NCBI GenBank assembly: GCA_004835665.1
Contig: RBKR01000024.1
Span: forward strand, 62,001 to 126,000
DNA: 64,000 nucleotides
Source of the DNA: Phoma sp. XZ068
Lineage: Eukaryota; Ascomycota; Dothideomycetes; Pleosporales; Didymellaceae
Direction of reading: 5' to 3'
Shown here: one piece after another, positions 36,756 to 48,785 of the stretch
Position numbering within the stretch: the stretch's first letter is position 1
Layout of the letters: each line of letters opens with the position of its first letter
Translations under genes and position numbers: made by a program
Notes under the pieces: model-generated
The model's input: only the letters and a program-made list of their open reading frames with translations
Told to the model about the DNA's origin: nothing
The model's database searches: none

Positions 36756-39700
36756 AAATCGTAAAGCTTGTATTTGTGTTAGCTTACGCTTCTTAACTTA
36801 GCGCGCATCAGCCCTGTTAAAGCCGAGATTAGTTCTGAGCGGGGCCAGAGGACGTAACCGATAGTTCATCAGACTGATGTAATCCTACATACACTTCCGA
36901 AGAACGTCGGCTCACCTCTCTCCATGGCGTACTGGCCCTGCTCCACCTTACTCCCACTGTAACGTAGGTATCCAGCTTCAAATTCTGAAGCCGGTGGTAC
37001 AAGTTTAGCGGGGCGTAAGTTGTCAGTTTTAAGCCAACATGCAGTTAGTCAAATTTGCCATGTTTGTCCGTGGCCGTTTGCCTTTTCCCCATGGCTGTTA
37101 GATTGCAGATGGCAACAGTTCGTTCTGACCAATCGCCTGATTGGTGATCGAGGGACAAGTGAACGTCTCTTGTCCCTGAATAGGTTCAGAATCGGTTCAG
37201 TGGGAGACGTTTTGTATTCTCGAACATGGTTGGATAGAGGTGCGCATCCTGAGAGGGATCAGGGATCTTTGGGCTTCGTGATATGATAAACGTATACAGC
37301 AACAAGAACAAGGCATACCGTGCTACGAGTATAAGAGTGAAACCTTGTTCTACTTGCCAGTTCCTTGTTCAATATTTCGCTCTCCCCTGGATACTGAGAT
37401 TGTGGCTGCAGCGTAGGGTCCTTGGCAGTAGCGTTTATGTCCAATTTCACGATTTGTGATACCATGAGTCCTGCGTGGATACTGTTGCCTACTCCGCAAA
37501 CTCCTGCTCTTTGGGAATTCAGAAGTCCAGCGGCACTGATTAGAATACCAAGTAGTGGATTTCAAGGGGTGCTTGAGAAACTGTACCAGTGAGGGTTCAG
37601 CGCTAGAGGCAGCAATTTGCGACTTATCCGACAGCCGTCCTCTAAACGCTCAGTACGTTTCGGAACGGGCACGCCAAGTTTGACGTATAGTTAGCCCAAC
37701 CAAGCATCGCGCGAGGAGGCATTGCCAAGATTGAATGCGTATCATGCAGCACTGACTAGGTGTGCATTAGCTTGGATAAACCAGGGTAGTATGAACCCGC
37801 ATACCTAGAACAACACCGTTCCGGGGCCCCGCAAAAGATCAAGATCAAGATTGGCGATCGTACGAAGGGAGTCCGTGAGTGGACTACTTGGGCAGGGGCT
37901 GCACAGACCATCATCATTACTAATCTAACGATGCTCTTTTGCGGCAGCAAATGAGAAGCTTCACCGCGCAGGTCCTCGCCCTTGTACGTCTCGCTACCCG
38001 GGTCCCGAGGCTTCTGGAACGACGCTACATGATATGGAATGGAATTTCTTCGATCAACAGCGTATAGCAGGAGGCTGACCGTTGCTGGCACGCAATGCTA
38101 GCTCTACGCGGAACGCCAAGCGCATCCGATTCCCCGTCCCGCTTCCTCGAGCATTGGCCACGTCGAAGCTAGTCAGCGTTATCATTTGTCCCTGCTCTCA
38201 GCTTCACACATCCCATGTTGTTTACATTGTGGATTTGGGCGTCATCACCGTTGGCAATGCAGTGGCTTTGTTTGCATTCTGGGCATCCGTTCGAATTATC
38301 CATTCGTTCATTCCTACTATTTTCAGCCGCGTTTTCTGCGCACCTATGCTCGATGCGGCTGGCGTTGCAGACACCCGACGGGCCGCGGACACGTTGTTCC
38401 GCGCCACCCCACTTCACTTGACGGTCAATGCCGCAATGTAGTCCGTCTTCGAGGCTCCTTTCAGGGTGGCGACTAACTTGTATCAGTCCGTGTGGAAAAA
38501 GTAAGCACACTCCTTGATGAACCCTTTGTGTGGGGTGCCCTACGGCGGTTGTCTTCATGCGACGTGTAACTGCGAGCAACGGTTAACGGAGATAAAGGAA
38601 TGCAGTGATAGCGGTATGCGCGCAATGAGTATGAGCGAAGATTTAGCACCACGTGTTCCGGTGGTAACGTACCAAGCCGTAGATGGAACATGTATAGCCC
38701 GGCAGTGGCGAATAGTAGGCGAGACCAGGACGGTAAGAGCGTTGACGTATGGCAGACTCATATTATGGTGTTGATGCAGCAATCCCACTCGTTCTGTTGC
38801 CCTTCAGCGTGCCAAGCTGCCTCTCTCGCTTCGTAACTTTGGGCCACCGTAGGCGGATTGCGCAGAGTTGTTGGGCATTTTGCGGTACGTGCACGCTAAC
38901 CTACTTTGATCTCTCTTCGTTCTGATGAACGTCGCAACCAAGGCATGTCCCAGAGCGCCGGACGTTATCGCTTCTCGTTGAATACCAGCCACGTGCATGA
39001 TCTTCAGAAGTTTCTTCAATTGCTGGCAACCGCGGGGAAACCATTTCCGCAGCATGAGAAACGGTTGTCAACAATCCGGGAAGCAGACGCGAGCAGGTGA
39101 AACATAGCGCAATCGTCCCGACTCCACGAGTGTTGCCCAGTCGGCGCTTACCGTCACATCCTATCGCGCTGAAGATAGGCTAGACTGCATTTGTCCAGGA
39201 GCGGAATTGCATCCCAGCTCGCCATGCTTGTCGTTTCTTCAGAGTGCCTTGTCCCGCGCGCATCCTCTGCTTGGCTTTCTCCGCATCGCTATGCCCTTGA
39301 GCGTCCGAATCCGAACTCGGCCTGGAAAGTAGCCACGAGTGCCACACGGCGGCCACGGAGTTTGCTCATCTCCCAGCGTTCGTATATACAATATGCACTT
39401 CGAATAGCTGTCTCTGGAAGAGCGTCGCGACTGCCGGAGGGTTTCAGGGAAGTGCCTTATCTGCGGACGCCCTCAGGAACGTGAAGCGTACGCTGTTTTC
39501 TTAGCTGTCAAAGGCCGGCTGACGTGGAGCCATGGGTGACTAGCTAGCCGTGCATGGTGCGGTCCCGGCCTAGCAGCAGGGGCGACCGTTACGCTACTTC
39601 TCGCCAGCAACTGTCGGCCAGCCCAAGCAGGTAAAGCCCTCCCAAGACGCCAGCGTTCATCGCGCGCCATGGTCGCAGAGAAAGCTGCAGCTCCCCTGAA

Positions 39701-40500
39701 GCACCTCAACACTACGTACAGTGTTCTTTAACTACTGTCGCATCTTGTGCACATCCCCTCACGCTTCACCTGCCACATACATTCGTGTCCTCACCAGCAA
39801 ACGCCCAATTTCTACAATCAATTCATCCCAGGTTGTCAAGGCTGAGAGTGGCGTGCTTTCGCGTAAAGACAGGACTATATCTGCTCGTTGAAGCCGCCGT
39901 CGCCGTTGCCACTATTTCCTCCCCTTTCATTATATCGTCAAGGACCGGCCTGCTTTGACAATCAGGTAGCTTTGCAATTCGCCGACGCAACTATCAAATA
40001 ATCCTCGTACCTATTCCCTTGACCACTATCTGGGTCTCCCGCTCTCGCTCTTTTACCCTGATAACTCTCGGTACGTGCGCCTTCTTATCATTATCTTTAA
40101 TAGTCTGTACACCACAAACAGAATGTATTCAACATCAGCTCCAGCATCTTTCCTTCTCATTGTTCCAAGAAGGTGGTTCGGATTACTCCAAACGTGCAAG
40201 GAGGCATCGATGTCCTACTATAGTATTACCCTGCGATCAGTCTGAATAGCTCTCCTAACATTGTAAGTGTTCAGATCTAGCCGCCCTTGAAATCCACCGT
40301 GAATAGGAATGAAGGCACTCTTCTGCTGGCATTGATCTTACTAGCTTGCATACGTTCTTCGTCTGTTTCACCGTCCCATTTCGGAATATTAGTATCCTCG
40401 ACGCACCGGGATTCCACGGCTGGTTGAGCAAACATCGACGTAGGAACTTACCAGCATTCGACATTGTATGGACTACCTCTTAGGACCTTCCGATATTCTT
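36756..40500. other. Long stretch without a recognised gene
   Basis: No frame over about 150 codons and no conserved motif was seen on either strand. An approximately 85-bp repeat related to 48690-48785 lies at 38320-38410. The last 700 bp (39750-40500) is C/T-rich on the plus strand, as in fungal promoters and long leaders, and probably belongs to the WOPR gene that follows. Confidence 0.5.
38320..38410 (+). repeat. Diverged dispersed repeat, copy 1
   Basis: The plus strand shares TTTCAG-CGCGTT, GATGC, GGCGTTGCAGACA, CCGACG and CCCCACTTCACT, in the same order and spacing, with 48690-48785. Identity is roughly 70 percent by eye. Its nature is unknown. Confidence 0.6.
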
Positions 40501-40540
40501 ATCCTTCATGTTGCAAGGTATCAGGGCGTCGACTTTAACG

Positions 40541-42290
40541 ATGGCACCATATGGACACGGTAGGTCCATTGGTGGTGTGTCAAAAGTGGAAAATCATGGC
40601 GAGAACTGGGCCTGGTCTCAGCAACCGATCACACATCAACCGGCATATACCAGCATGTTCGATCCCACGATGTACGCGAACGCGAACTTCGGGCCTCATT
40701 TGCAGCCGCCAGCGCGCGTGCAGCCCCGTCACCATTCGATTGCTACATCTCATGTCCCATCCACTGGAACCGCGACACCCCCACCACCGAGGCATCAAGT
40801 GGCAGGAAATATGGTCAAGGCTCAACACGCCGTCAAGCCGACATGGCAAGGGTTCCTCGACACTACGAAAGACGCCATGACAGTAGTAGAGGCAGCACTC
40901 CAAGGGCGCCTCAATCACATCAGCCGTCGTCCCCATTACAAAGAACGAGCGGAGATGCTTACTTCTGGAACTGTCCTTGTATATGAAGAGAACGCATCCG
41001 GTATCAAACGTTGGACTGATACCGTGCACTGGTCACCTAGTCGAGTCATGAACAACTGCCTGATCTATCGACAGTCAGCCTGAAGGGGAGAAGATAGCTC
41101 TTGTTCCTTCTTGCGGTACGAAGCGCAAGCGCAAAGAGAGTGCTGTACCTTCAGTCACCAAGACCGGCGACAACGCCAACAACTCTGACGATGAGTACGA
41201 GAACCCTTCGTCCGACGGTTCGCTACCTGGCGAGGCCGACTCCGTAGGAAAAGTCTACGCCAACTTCGCGCAAAGGCTTTCTCCGGACCAACAACGACGC
41301 TTCTGCGGATCCCTCATCGACAGCTACGAGTTCAAGGGAGAAGGGTTGATGAAGAAGACGATCTCTGTCAAGTACCAGGGTACTCACCACCATGTTATCT
41401 CGTATTACAGTCTCAAAGATGTTGCGGGCGGCAAGCTGAGGCGACCGTCCCAGGATCCAAGGCTTGAGCACGTTCAACCTCGTCCAGAGCTCCTTACCGG
41501 CTGGAAGGTCAATCTGGAGGATGAGGAGAGCAAGGACTTGCCGCTCCCTGCAGGCTATCCGCAACACATCGAGCTTAGCCACGTGCAGCATCGTGCTATT
41601 ATAGCTGTGACGCAAGCAGTTGGCCCACATGGAATCATCCAGACCCACGGCCCACCCCACTTGCAGGTACCGGAGTACTGGCACGGTGGGCACGTACAAC
41701 AATATACACCAAGCCATCACAGCCATCTGCATTATGTGTCGCCTCAATCAGCTGCACCCCAGCACATCGCTTCGGCACATGCATACCCGTCTCCCGCTCA
41801 GCAGCCGCCGGCACAACAATACGTCCAGCCTCCCTCGCCCCAACCTTACCCATCACCGCAATCATCGCGTCAGCCATATCCTGCGCCAGCAAATCCCTCT
41901 CAACAGTACACACCGCACCCACAACCCAATCCACACTACTCGATCGATCGTCAACAGCCAACTCTCGGGTCTCACGATCCTCCACAGGTAGCAGCACCTC
42001 ATTACATAGCATCTCACCATTCGCAACCCACACCACCACCCTCTGTGCCTCAATATACAGTTCCATCGGCTCCGACCTTCGATGTCCAGGTTCCTGTTCC
42101 TCAGAGCGCGACCTCAGCTCAGCCTCCTCCCCAGAGCTCGGTCCAGCAGCATGATCCCCAAAGGAGGGCATCAGCTCCTGTGGATCTACAACTATATACT
42201 CAACCGCAGTACCACCCTGCTCCGCTTCATCCAGCGGCGTACTACGTCGAAAACGCCAAGTACCCACCCAACACTCAACACGGCTACTAG
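40541..42290 (+). pseudogene. WOPR (Gti1/Pac2, RYP1/WOR1-type) transcription regulator, frameshifted
   Basis: The plus strand encodes, from the ATG at 40541 (another lies at 40508), a His/Pro-rich lead and the first WOPR box: TWQGFLDTTKDAM, LNHISRRPHYKERAEM, LVYEENASGIKRWTD. The frame shifts by +1 at about 41070-41080. It continues QPEGEKIALV, a basic KRKRKE segment, the second WOPR box (LMKKTISVKYQGTHHHVISY and KLRRPSQDP) and a Gln/Pro/His-rich C-terminus ending at 42290. No intron with GT-AG ends bridges the shift. Conserved residues also differ (WTDT for the usual WTDG; NNC for NNF). WOPR proteins bind DNA in the nucleus and control morphogenesis and virulence-related switches. A sequencing error of one base is the main alternative. 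Confidence 0.88.
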
Positions 42291-42862
42291 ACCGTAGCAT
42301 CAGCACACCACTACTCGTCAACGCACCGCAAATGACTCAAATTGAAATGACACATACGTACATGAAGACAATCACGGGGGCTAATCCTGGTTGCGATATC
42401 CCTTGAGCTCTCTCACTGTTCGGCGAAGGCGGCCTTCTGTTACTATCGCGCATTACTCTTTCCAACATTTTGTTCACCATGCACATTTAGCGCCGGCGGC
42501 TATCGCTCTGTTTTGCCTCTAACGACCATTTCCTATCTTTTACGATTGTCTGCATACCTGTACGCTTCATGCCCATTTCATTCCTCAGGAAAAGCGTCTC
42601 TATGTGTTTAGCGTTCATTAACATGCTTGGCTTTGGCCTTCTTTCGCTCATGCTATTTCACACCATGCCGATACCTTCACTTACATCACTACTTTGTATA
42701 AATATAATTTATGTACCTACGTATTTATGAGGCGATACTTGCATAACTTGCATGTGCGTGGATGTAAAGCATACCGTGCCCTTGCGCGCAACGCCCGCCG
42801 TCACGCAACGCCCAAACACCAAAATCGTGCACCATACTTTGACGCATCGCCATTCAACATCC
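42291..42862. other. 3' flank of the WOPR gene, no gene seen
   Basis: AT-richer, T-rich sequence compatible with a 3' untranslated region and intergenic space. The end near 42770 (TACCGTGCCC) may be the terminus of the pogo fragment that follows. Confidence 0.4.
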
Positions 42863-43120
42863 ATGCCTGGAATTAATGATGCTATTAAGCAGATCAACCA
42901 AATGAAGCCCGGTGAAAAGATCTGCTACACAGAGGTTGCTAAAAATCCTGGCGTTGACCGCTCAACTCTGTCGCGGCAGTGCAAAGGGATCCAGCAGCCC
43001 CGGGAAGTCAAGGACATCAATCAACGATCGCTCACCCCACAACAGGAAGCAGAACTTGTCGCCTATATAGAAAAGCTTACCAAACGCTATCTTGCGTCTC
43101 TTTTGCTGATGGGCCGTGTG
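42863..43120 (+). pseudogene. pogo-type transposase N-terminal fragment
   Basis: Starts MPGINDAIKQINQMKPGEKI, then NPGVDRSTLSRQCKGIQQP, LTPQQEAELVAYIEKLTKRY. This is the helix-turn-helix part of a pogo transposase related to 21840-23059. The similarity stops after about 85 codons. Confidence 0.88.
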
Positions 43121-43261
43121 AGATATTCTACGAAGCAAGCGTGGTAGCGTGAGCCACCACCGAATTGCTCACCTTTTCAAGGATTACAGCTTAGCACGTA
43201 AATAACTTAACGCTACAATAAGCTATTGTAGTTTACAGTAGCTCAAATTAACCCTCTACAT

Positions 43262-44003
43262 CTACTGCATTTTTCTTGCATGCCGGCTTGTTATGTTCTG
43301 CCTTCCCACATATCTTACAGCGTCGAATACCCCGTCTATCAGCACCTGTTTGGATTTCTCACGCCTCTTCACCTTAAGATGGGTCTTAGCATCCCCTTGA
43401 GCAATAGGGTCCTTGCTTGCTGGATCCGCTTCTTCTTGCGCTTCTTACGCTCAGAAGCAGCCTTGTTTGCTTGCTCAAGACTAGCCACTCCGGCCTCTAG
43501 CAACGTGTGTGAGTACACCTTCAAAGTTGACCCCTTTTTAACCTGCAGCACTATTTCAGGAATAGAATGAGCTGAAAAGCTCCTGTGGTCCCGAATCCTC
43601 TTTACGATCAGTGCGCTTTGGGCCTCTATCTCCCAGGCGCTGCTTGGTGTTTTGGGTTGCCAGGTGGTCGGCCCTGTGGTGACGGCGTGCGAGGCTTCAC
43701 TCCAAGCTTCGACAGCACCACTTCTGGACTGTGTGGTACTGAGCCAGTTACTCTGAAGCTAGATAGGATGTTCTTCTTTGAGAACCAGCCTTCGAATACC
43801 TGCCTAAAGGAAGCCAGGAACGCTTTCTTGTCGAATAGAAATAGACGTAGCTTCATGAGTCCCTGAACAAGGAGGCACAAGATTTTGCATCGTCGCATCG
43901 TGAAAGACATTGCAACTAAGCAATAAGCAACGTCCACAACATTGAATTGGGGTGTATCGATTCTGTACACGAGAAAAAAAGGTGGTGGCGACCGCCAGCC
44001 CAA
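43262..44003 (-). pseudogene. pogo-type transposase C-terminal fragment with CCHC knuckle
   Basis: Minus-strand frames encode FRVTGSVPHSPEVVLSKLGV, PRTPSPQ, and in other frames EQANKAASERKKRKKKRIQQ and a final CKICGKAEHNKPACKK (C-x2-C-x4-H-x4-C). This is the transposase tail seen in pogo 1 and pogo 2, with stops and frameshifts. It converges on the N-terminal fragment at 42863, so the two come from separate or rearranged copies. Confidence 0.85.
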
Positions 44004-44221
44004 AAGCCTATATACCCTAACTAACTCCTTATCAGTGTCCTCAAAAAGTAAACCAGCTTAGATAGAAACATGTCTAAGCAAAGCTGAAACGGATACTGGA
44101 CTGATCAAAAGGAACGGGCTCTAGACGAAGGGGCAGGAATAAAGAGTGAATGCACTCACGCATCCATAACACAGCTCATGAACGATACATTAACCCTACT
44201 AACTAATGCTTCCTACTGCTG

Positions 44222-45571
44222 CTATACGTGCCCCATCGGTTCCAGCGAGGCCATACTAAACCCGCTATCGCTTTGATTGCGCGATTGCAGACGGCTCTCC
44301 ACATCATTGTTGTTGTAGCTCCCATCATAACACGCGCTTTCGACTTGAATGCGGGTCTCGGTAACGATACCTATGGCATTCGACGTGGGTCCAGCTTTGA
44401 TGATCGAGTCCTGCGATCCTGAAGAGCTACTTTCGCGGAGCATATCGAGATGGTTGTGGTTTTCTCGGGTTACACTGCGGCGGCGATTGTCGACGAGTCG
44501 CGATATGCGGTTTCCCGCCCCGCCCACGATTGTGACGGTGCGTGCCGTGCTGGTGGTGGCATCTTTGGGAATTGACTGCAGCCCCAAGTCGTCGCCGGGT
44601 CGGGTTGCATCTGCGGTTACGGCTGTCACGTTCCGATTGTAGGTGTGATGGCGCACTGACAGCTCGTTCGAGACAAGGATGCGCCTTGTCAAGGTATAGA
44701 GAAGTGCGTCAATCCAACCGCAAGAGGTGAGAAGTGTGCCGACGACACAGAAGAATGCATCCGGCATCTCCGTTCCTGTCATTACGACCATCCGTCCAAT
44801 GGCGATGGGGAGAGTTAGGATGACGTATACGGCTGGGTACAGTACCATGAACTTCGTCGCTCGAAAGAGCTTGGTGGTGTCGTTATTCATGATGCTTCGA
44901 ATTCGGCCTCGGAGATGGACAAAGATGTGGCCGTATACGGCCATGGTGCCGAACTCGAAGATGAAGATCCAAAGGTAATGAAGATACAGACGCTCCTTCT
45001 CAAAATCGGCTGAAACCCAACACCAGCCTCCTGCGCGGGCAAAGAAACGACTTCCAAACATAGCTGGCCCCAGGACCGTCAAGGTCATTGCGGCCAGCCA
45101 AATGAACAGGATTGCTACCACGAACCACCTGTATGGCATCCTGTAGCTTTTCACTACACTCATCCAGGTATGTATCGCAATTGCGAGGACGAAGAATCCG
45201 CTGGCCACGTCCCCAAGGTGCATGAACCATGCTTGTATGAAGCAAGGTACGGTAGGGGCCACGATTTTATTAACACGCAGCCAATGGAAGGAGATCGAAA
45301 AGGCAATCGACTGTAGGAGATCGGCCAGGAGGAGGTTGTAGATGAGGATAACGTATTGGTTGTATCCAACATACGCCTTGTAGTGTCTGCGCCATGACAT
45401 CAATCGCTGGGTGATGAATACGAGGAGCGCTGTCACCGATATCAATGAGAGCATCGCACAGAGAGCAACGGGAATAAGGCCCTGCTTGAAGCTTGGAGTC
45501 ATTGGATCCAGGCTGTTTGGGAAGGGGGAGTAGCGCTTTGCGAGCGTCGCATGGGCTTCGAGGATAGCCAT
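44222..45571 (-). CDS. Seven-transmembrane G-protein-coupled receptor (cAMP-receptor/Git3-like)
   Basis: 449 aa from the ATG at 45571; an open extension to a GTG at 45616 is not preferred. Seven hydrophobic helices can be seen: TM1 LIPVALCAMLSLISVTALLV, TM2 VILIYNLLLADLLQSIAF, TM3 FVLAIAIHTWMSV, TM4 WFVVAILFIWLAAM, TM5 LHYLWIFIFEFGTMAV, TM6 FMVLYPAVYVILTLPIAI and TM7 GTLLTSCGWIDALLYTLTRR. A Cys near TM3 and one in the TM4-TM5 loop (GGWCWVS) could form the usual disulphide. The cytosolic tail of about 130 residues is Ser/Thr-rich with likely phosphorylation sites. No intron or damage is seen. It probably couples nutrient or other external signals to cAMP signalling; the ligand is unknown. Confidence 0.9.
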   Translation of the reverse strand: MAILEAHATLAKRYSPFPNSLDPMTPSFKQGLIPVALCAMLSLISVTALLVFITQRLMSWRRHYKAYVGYNQYVILIYNLLLADLLQSIAFSISFHWLRVNKIVAPTVPCFIQAWFMHLGDVASGFFVLAIAIHTWMSVVKSYRMPYRWFVVAILFIWLAAMTLTVLGPAMFGSRFFARAGGWCWVSADFEKERLYLHYLWIFIFEFGTMAVYGHIFVHLRGRIRSIMNNDTTKLFRATKFMVLYPAVYVILTLPIAIGRMVVMTGTEMPDAFFCVVGTLLTSCGWIDALLYTLTRRILVSNELSVRHHTYNRNVTAVTADATRPGDDLGLQSIPKDATTSTARTVTIVGGAGNRISRLVDNRRRSVTRENHNHLDMLRESSSSGSQDSIIKAGPTSNAIGIVTETRIQVESACYDGSYNNNDVESRLQSRNQSDSGFSMASLEPMGHV

Positions 45572-47606
45572 GTCGGATGCAGCTCGAGTCCTGTTGATCG
45601 CGGGGAACCAGACCACAATCGGTAACTAGGTACAAAGGCGATCCAGTCGAGAAGAAATCATGCAAAATTTGAACTTCTCAAAAAACCATTATGATTAAGA
45701 GCGGTCAAGGACCCTTGCATTCGATCTTCTTAATTATGATGGGGAATAATGCGTGTTTGTCGGATATTGTGTCGCTGTGTCCGTTTGAAAGGCTATGAGA
45801 GCGCCGTAGGAGGTCTGAGTAGCTCAGGCGCTCGAAGAAGACGTGTATGGAACAATGAAAAATCGAGGCTCGAGAGAGTAGCAGATGTGTTGAGTAGATA
45901 AGAGGAAACGGAGCAGTACGACAGAGTAACTCAATGGACACCAGCACATCGCCATAATAACGTAAGAACAGCAAGTGATTCCATAGACTTACTGGTCTGG
46001 ACTGAGTTGTGCAAGTGCGCCATGCTTGACAGTAACTAGGCTAGTTAAGTCCATACTATAAGCTCGTAGGCAAAACGGAAGCTTCGCTTGGATATCTGCA
46101 TCCCCGACTCGTGCCCGCGGAGATCATCCTTGTCCTAAGATCTACTTCAACTAATTACTTGTGGGGTGTGTTTATCACGGAAAGAATCCAAGGACGTGTT
46201 CAGTGCCTCAAAGGGTGAGCGAGGGTGATGTAGCGGCAGTGCGAGCAATCTACGGGAGGTTCTCCACCAGGGCCCACATGATGTGCTCCCACTTTTCAAC
46301 TCGATCATCATCTTCAGCTTGGAGCCCCACCTTTTGGACAACAATTCAATTTCCTTTTCTTGACAATGAGATCATTTCGAGAATCGTTTAGGGAGTCAAG
46401 ACGCGATGGTTGCTATATGGAGGTAAAGAGCTACCCAGCTCTAATGAAGTTGTGTAGAAAGGATTGATAGGAGGCGCATCTTGCGTTCCCGGAGACGAAC
46501 GATGCATTGCTTATGTTGTTCTGAGCACGAGCATTTTCCTCATTCAAGCTCATGACCCCAGCTGGCGCACCGGAAGATTTTTCAACACCCCTGTCGTGTC
46601 ATGACTCAAGGCACTGCAACCACTCCACACTCGAATGAAGCATCTAGTGCTTATCTACGGATTTGAGGACAGTCGATTCGCACAGGTAAAACCCACTTCA
46701 CCGATTCCAAAACTGCTTTTCCATCGGTTCGGTTTTGAGCGTATAGATTTTGCAAGCGGTTCAGTTTCCGACAAAAAACCGATCGAACCGATCGAATGAA
46801 CCGATCTCCGCTACGAGGCTGGTGAATTTTGTTCTTGGGCCACAGCGGGGGGAGTTTGAGCGATCATCGTGGAGGTTTTCGAATTAATGTGATCGGCAAG
46901 CGATCTGCGCACCATACCGAGATTTTACGCGACTCTACGTTCCACCATTAGGTCTCAATTACCTAACGTTGAGTTGCTTCCTAGTGAAGACAGAATTGTC
47001 TTGCTATTTAAGCGATCAACTCAGCCCCTTCCCAAGAGGTGCGACGTGCTGCAACTATCTACAACGCATCCTGCAGCCGCTTGATGTGGTGTTAAAGTGG
47101 GGTACAAGGGAGATGTCATCTCGGGCCGCCTTGGCAAGTGCATGAATGTCACATGGCCAGCAAAGAGCCTTAGTGGGATTACTCGGTACCTGACAGGGGC
47201 GGCAAGTGGATCGTAGCACTATACGCAGTGCTCAAGCTAAACACTGCACAGGGGACCGTGCCGGAAGAAGGGTAAAAAGTAGCATGACAGGTGGCCGTGA
47301 GCGGAACGTGCTACACCGTTGAGCACGCTAAAAGCCAAAGGATTCAGTCAGGCGTCCCAGCCTGGGATACAACAAAGATCGTCCAACCCATGACAAACCC
47401 CACCCCTTTTTGCAGTCGCTCCACCCTTCCTATCTCCACTAAGCCTCAGCTCTCCTTTCTCTGCCCATTGCCCAAAATGCCCCCGCTCAGCCAGGTTCAC
47501 TATGGTTACAGGCATAAGTGTTGTGAGTGGAGAGCCGGAACAGGGGTGCTCGGCTGTGATTTTCGGGTAAATTGATCTCAGCTTTGTCATCCTTTATATA
47601 CAAATC
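45572..47606. other. Intergenic, only scraps
   Basis: No gene recognised. At 46720-46805 GGTTCGGTTTT and several ACCGATCGAACC/GAACCGATC units form an imperfect inverted and direct repeat cluster. At about 47062-47095 a short CTGCAGCCGCTTGATGTGGT matches the LQPLDVV box of pogo transposases and is probably a tiny relic. Confidence 0.5.
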
Positions 47607-48632
47607 TCAGTACTTTTTGTGACCGCCCTGAGCATCAATTACTGCCTGACAGCGCTCTTGCATTGTCCCTATCACATCTCTGAGGTCCTCAGGGGTGATT
47701 GAGTCCCAGGCCTCCTTCACAATACCCCTAAGTTCATTATAAGAACGTTTGCCTTCCCCCAGGCAAGTTAAGACAGTGAGCCTCTATATAGTCCTTCATC
47801 CTGTTCCAAATCTCCTCAATTGGGTTGAGATCTGGTGAGTATGGTTGCCAATAAATAGGCGTTATGCCTCTTTCTTGGAGCTCATTAAGGGTGTATCCTG
47901 CTGCGTGGCCTGGGGCAGAATCCTGCATAAACTGGAGGTCAGCGTTAAGGGTTAACCACCCCTGAATAAGTGGTACTATCCTCTCACAGTACCTCTCCTT
48001 ATTGATACTCTTCCACTCTTTCTCCCAGGAGAGAGAAGGGCCTTTGATTGACCAGAAAAGCAAGCCCAAAACATCCACCCACGCTTCTTTGGCACCTTAT
48101 CTATCACGCAGGTAGGATCAAGCTCCTCTCCAGCCTTCCTAGTCACCCATCTCCTCCGGTGTCTCCCCCCAGTTACCCAGGTCTCGTCACTCCACAAGAT
48201 CCTCCACCACTGCCAAGGCTCCCAGTTGACATGCTGCTGCGCCCACTCAAGCAAGAGATCCTTAATATCACGAGTGAGAGGAGGCTTTGCCTGGGCAACT
48301 CGGCGTGCATACCCTCTTCTTTGTACGGCACGGCGTATCACATGCTCTGTAACACCCCAGGCTTCAAAGGGACCATTGGCTAGCTGACAGTAGCTCATCT
48401 GACGTGTACGTCGTGAGGATCGGACGTATGCCTTAAGCTGATCAACTTGGGCATCTGTAAGGGTTCGTGGGCGACCGCTGCGTCTCTTTCGGCGTGACTT
48501 GATTGCTAGTAGCTGCGTGGGCAACCTGTCTCTCTGTAATACTAAGAAGGTTGGCAATATACTTGTATTTATGACCAGCCAGGCGTAGAGTCTGCACCTG
48601 CAGGCGCTGGTCCCGTGACAGGTGCTGGCTGC
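47607..48632 (-). pseudogene. Tc1/mariner transposase, several frameshifts
   Basis: Minus-strand frames encode QRLQVQTLRLAGHKYKYIAN, the helix-turn-helix start, then GRPRTLTDAQVDQLKAYV. The catalytic region follows: LWSDETWVTGG, GWMFWACFSG, then in another frame LQFMQDSAPGHAAGYT and YWQPYSPDLNPIEEIWNRMK (a DDE triad). In yet another frame come YNELRGIVKEAWDSITPEDL and the stop at 47607. At least three single-base shifts (near 48490, 48045 and 47750) disable it. The N-terminal end runs into an 18-base G tract at 48633. The terminal repeats were not located. Confidence 0.88.
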
Positions 48633-48682
48633 GGGGGGGGGGGGGGGGGGCGTTGATGGATGTTTGTTTGTTTGTTTGTTTG
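48633..48682. repeat. G18 homopolymer and (TGTT)n microsatellite
   Basis: Eighteen consecutive G at 48633-48650, then a 10-bp spacer and about five TGTT units at 48661-48682. The G run length may be inaccurate for technical reasons. Confidence 0.9.
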
Positions 48683-48689
48683 ATTCCTA

Positions 48690-48785
48690 CTCGGTTTCAG
48701 TCGCGTTCCCGCAGATATGCCCGGATGCCAGGCGTGGCAGACAGCCGACGCGGTGCGGACGTGAGTCTGCACCGCCCCACTTCAC
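48690..48785 (+). repeat. Diverged dispersed repeat, copy 2
   Basis: Partner of 38320-38410, same orientation, with shared blocks TTTCAGTCGCGTT, GGCGTGGCAGACA, GCCGACG and CCCCACTTCACT. Confidence 0.6.

Noticed and set aside
33993..36782. TTGTATTTGTGTT occurring near both MULE ends as a target duplication
   Set aside because: One copy is inside the element and the other outside, in direct orientation and not at the tips, so it is not a duplication of the target.
41635..42321. 228-codon minus-strand frame over the WOPR gene 3' half
   Set aside because: A shadow of the Gln/Pro/His-rich repeats on the plus strand, with no independent motif.
48633..48650. 18-base G run as a possible quadruplex regulator
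   Set aside because: It interrupts a dead Tc1/mariner gene next to a TGTT microsatellite, and its length may be a sequencing artefact.
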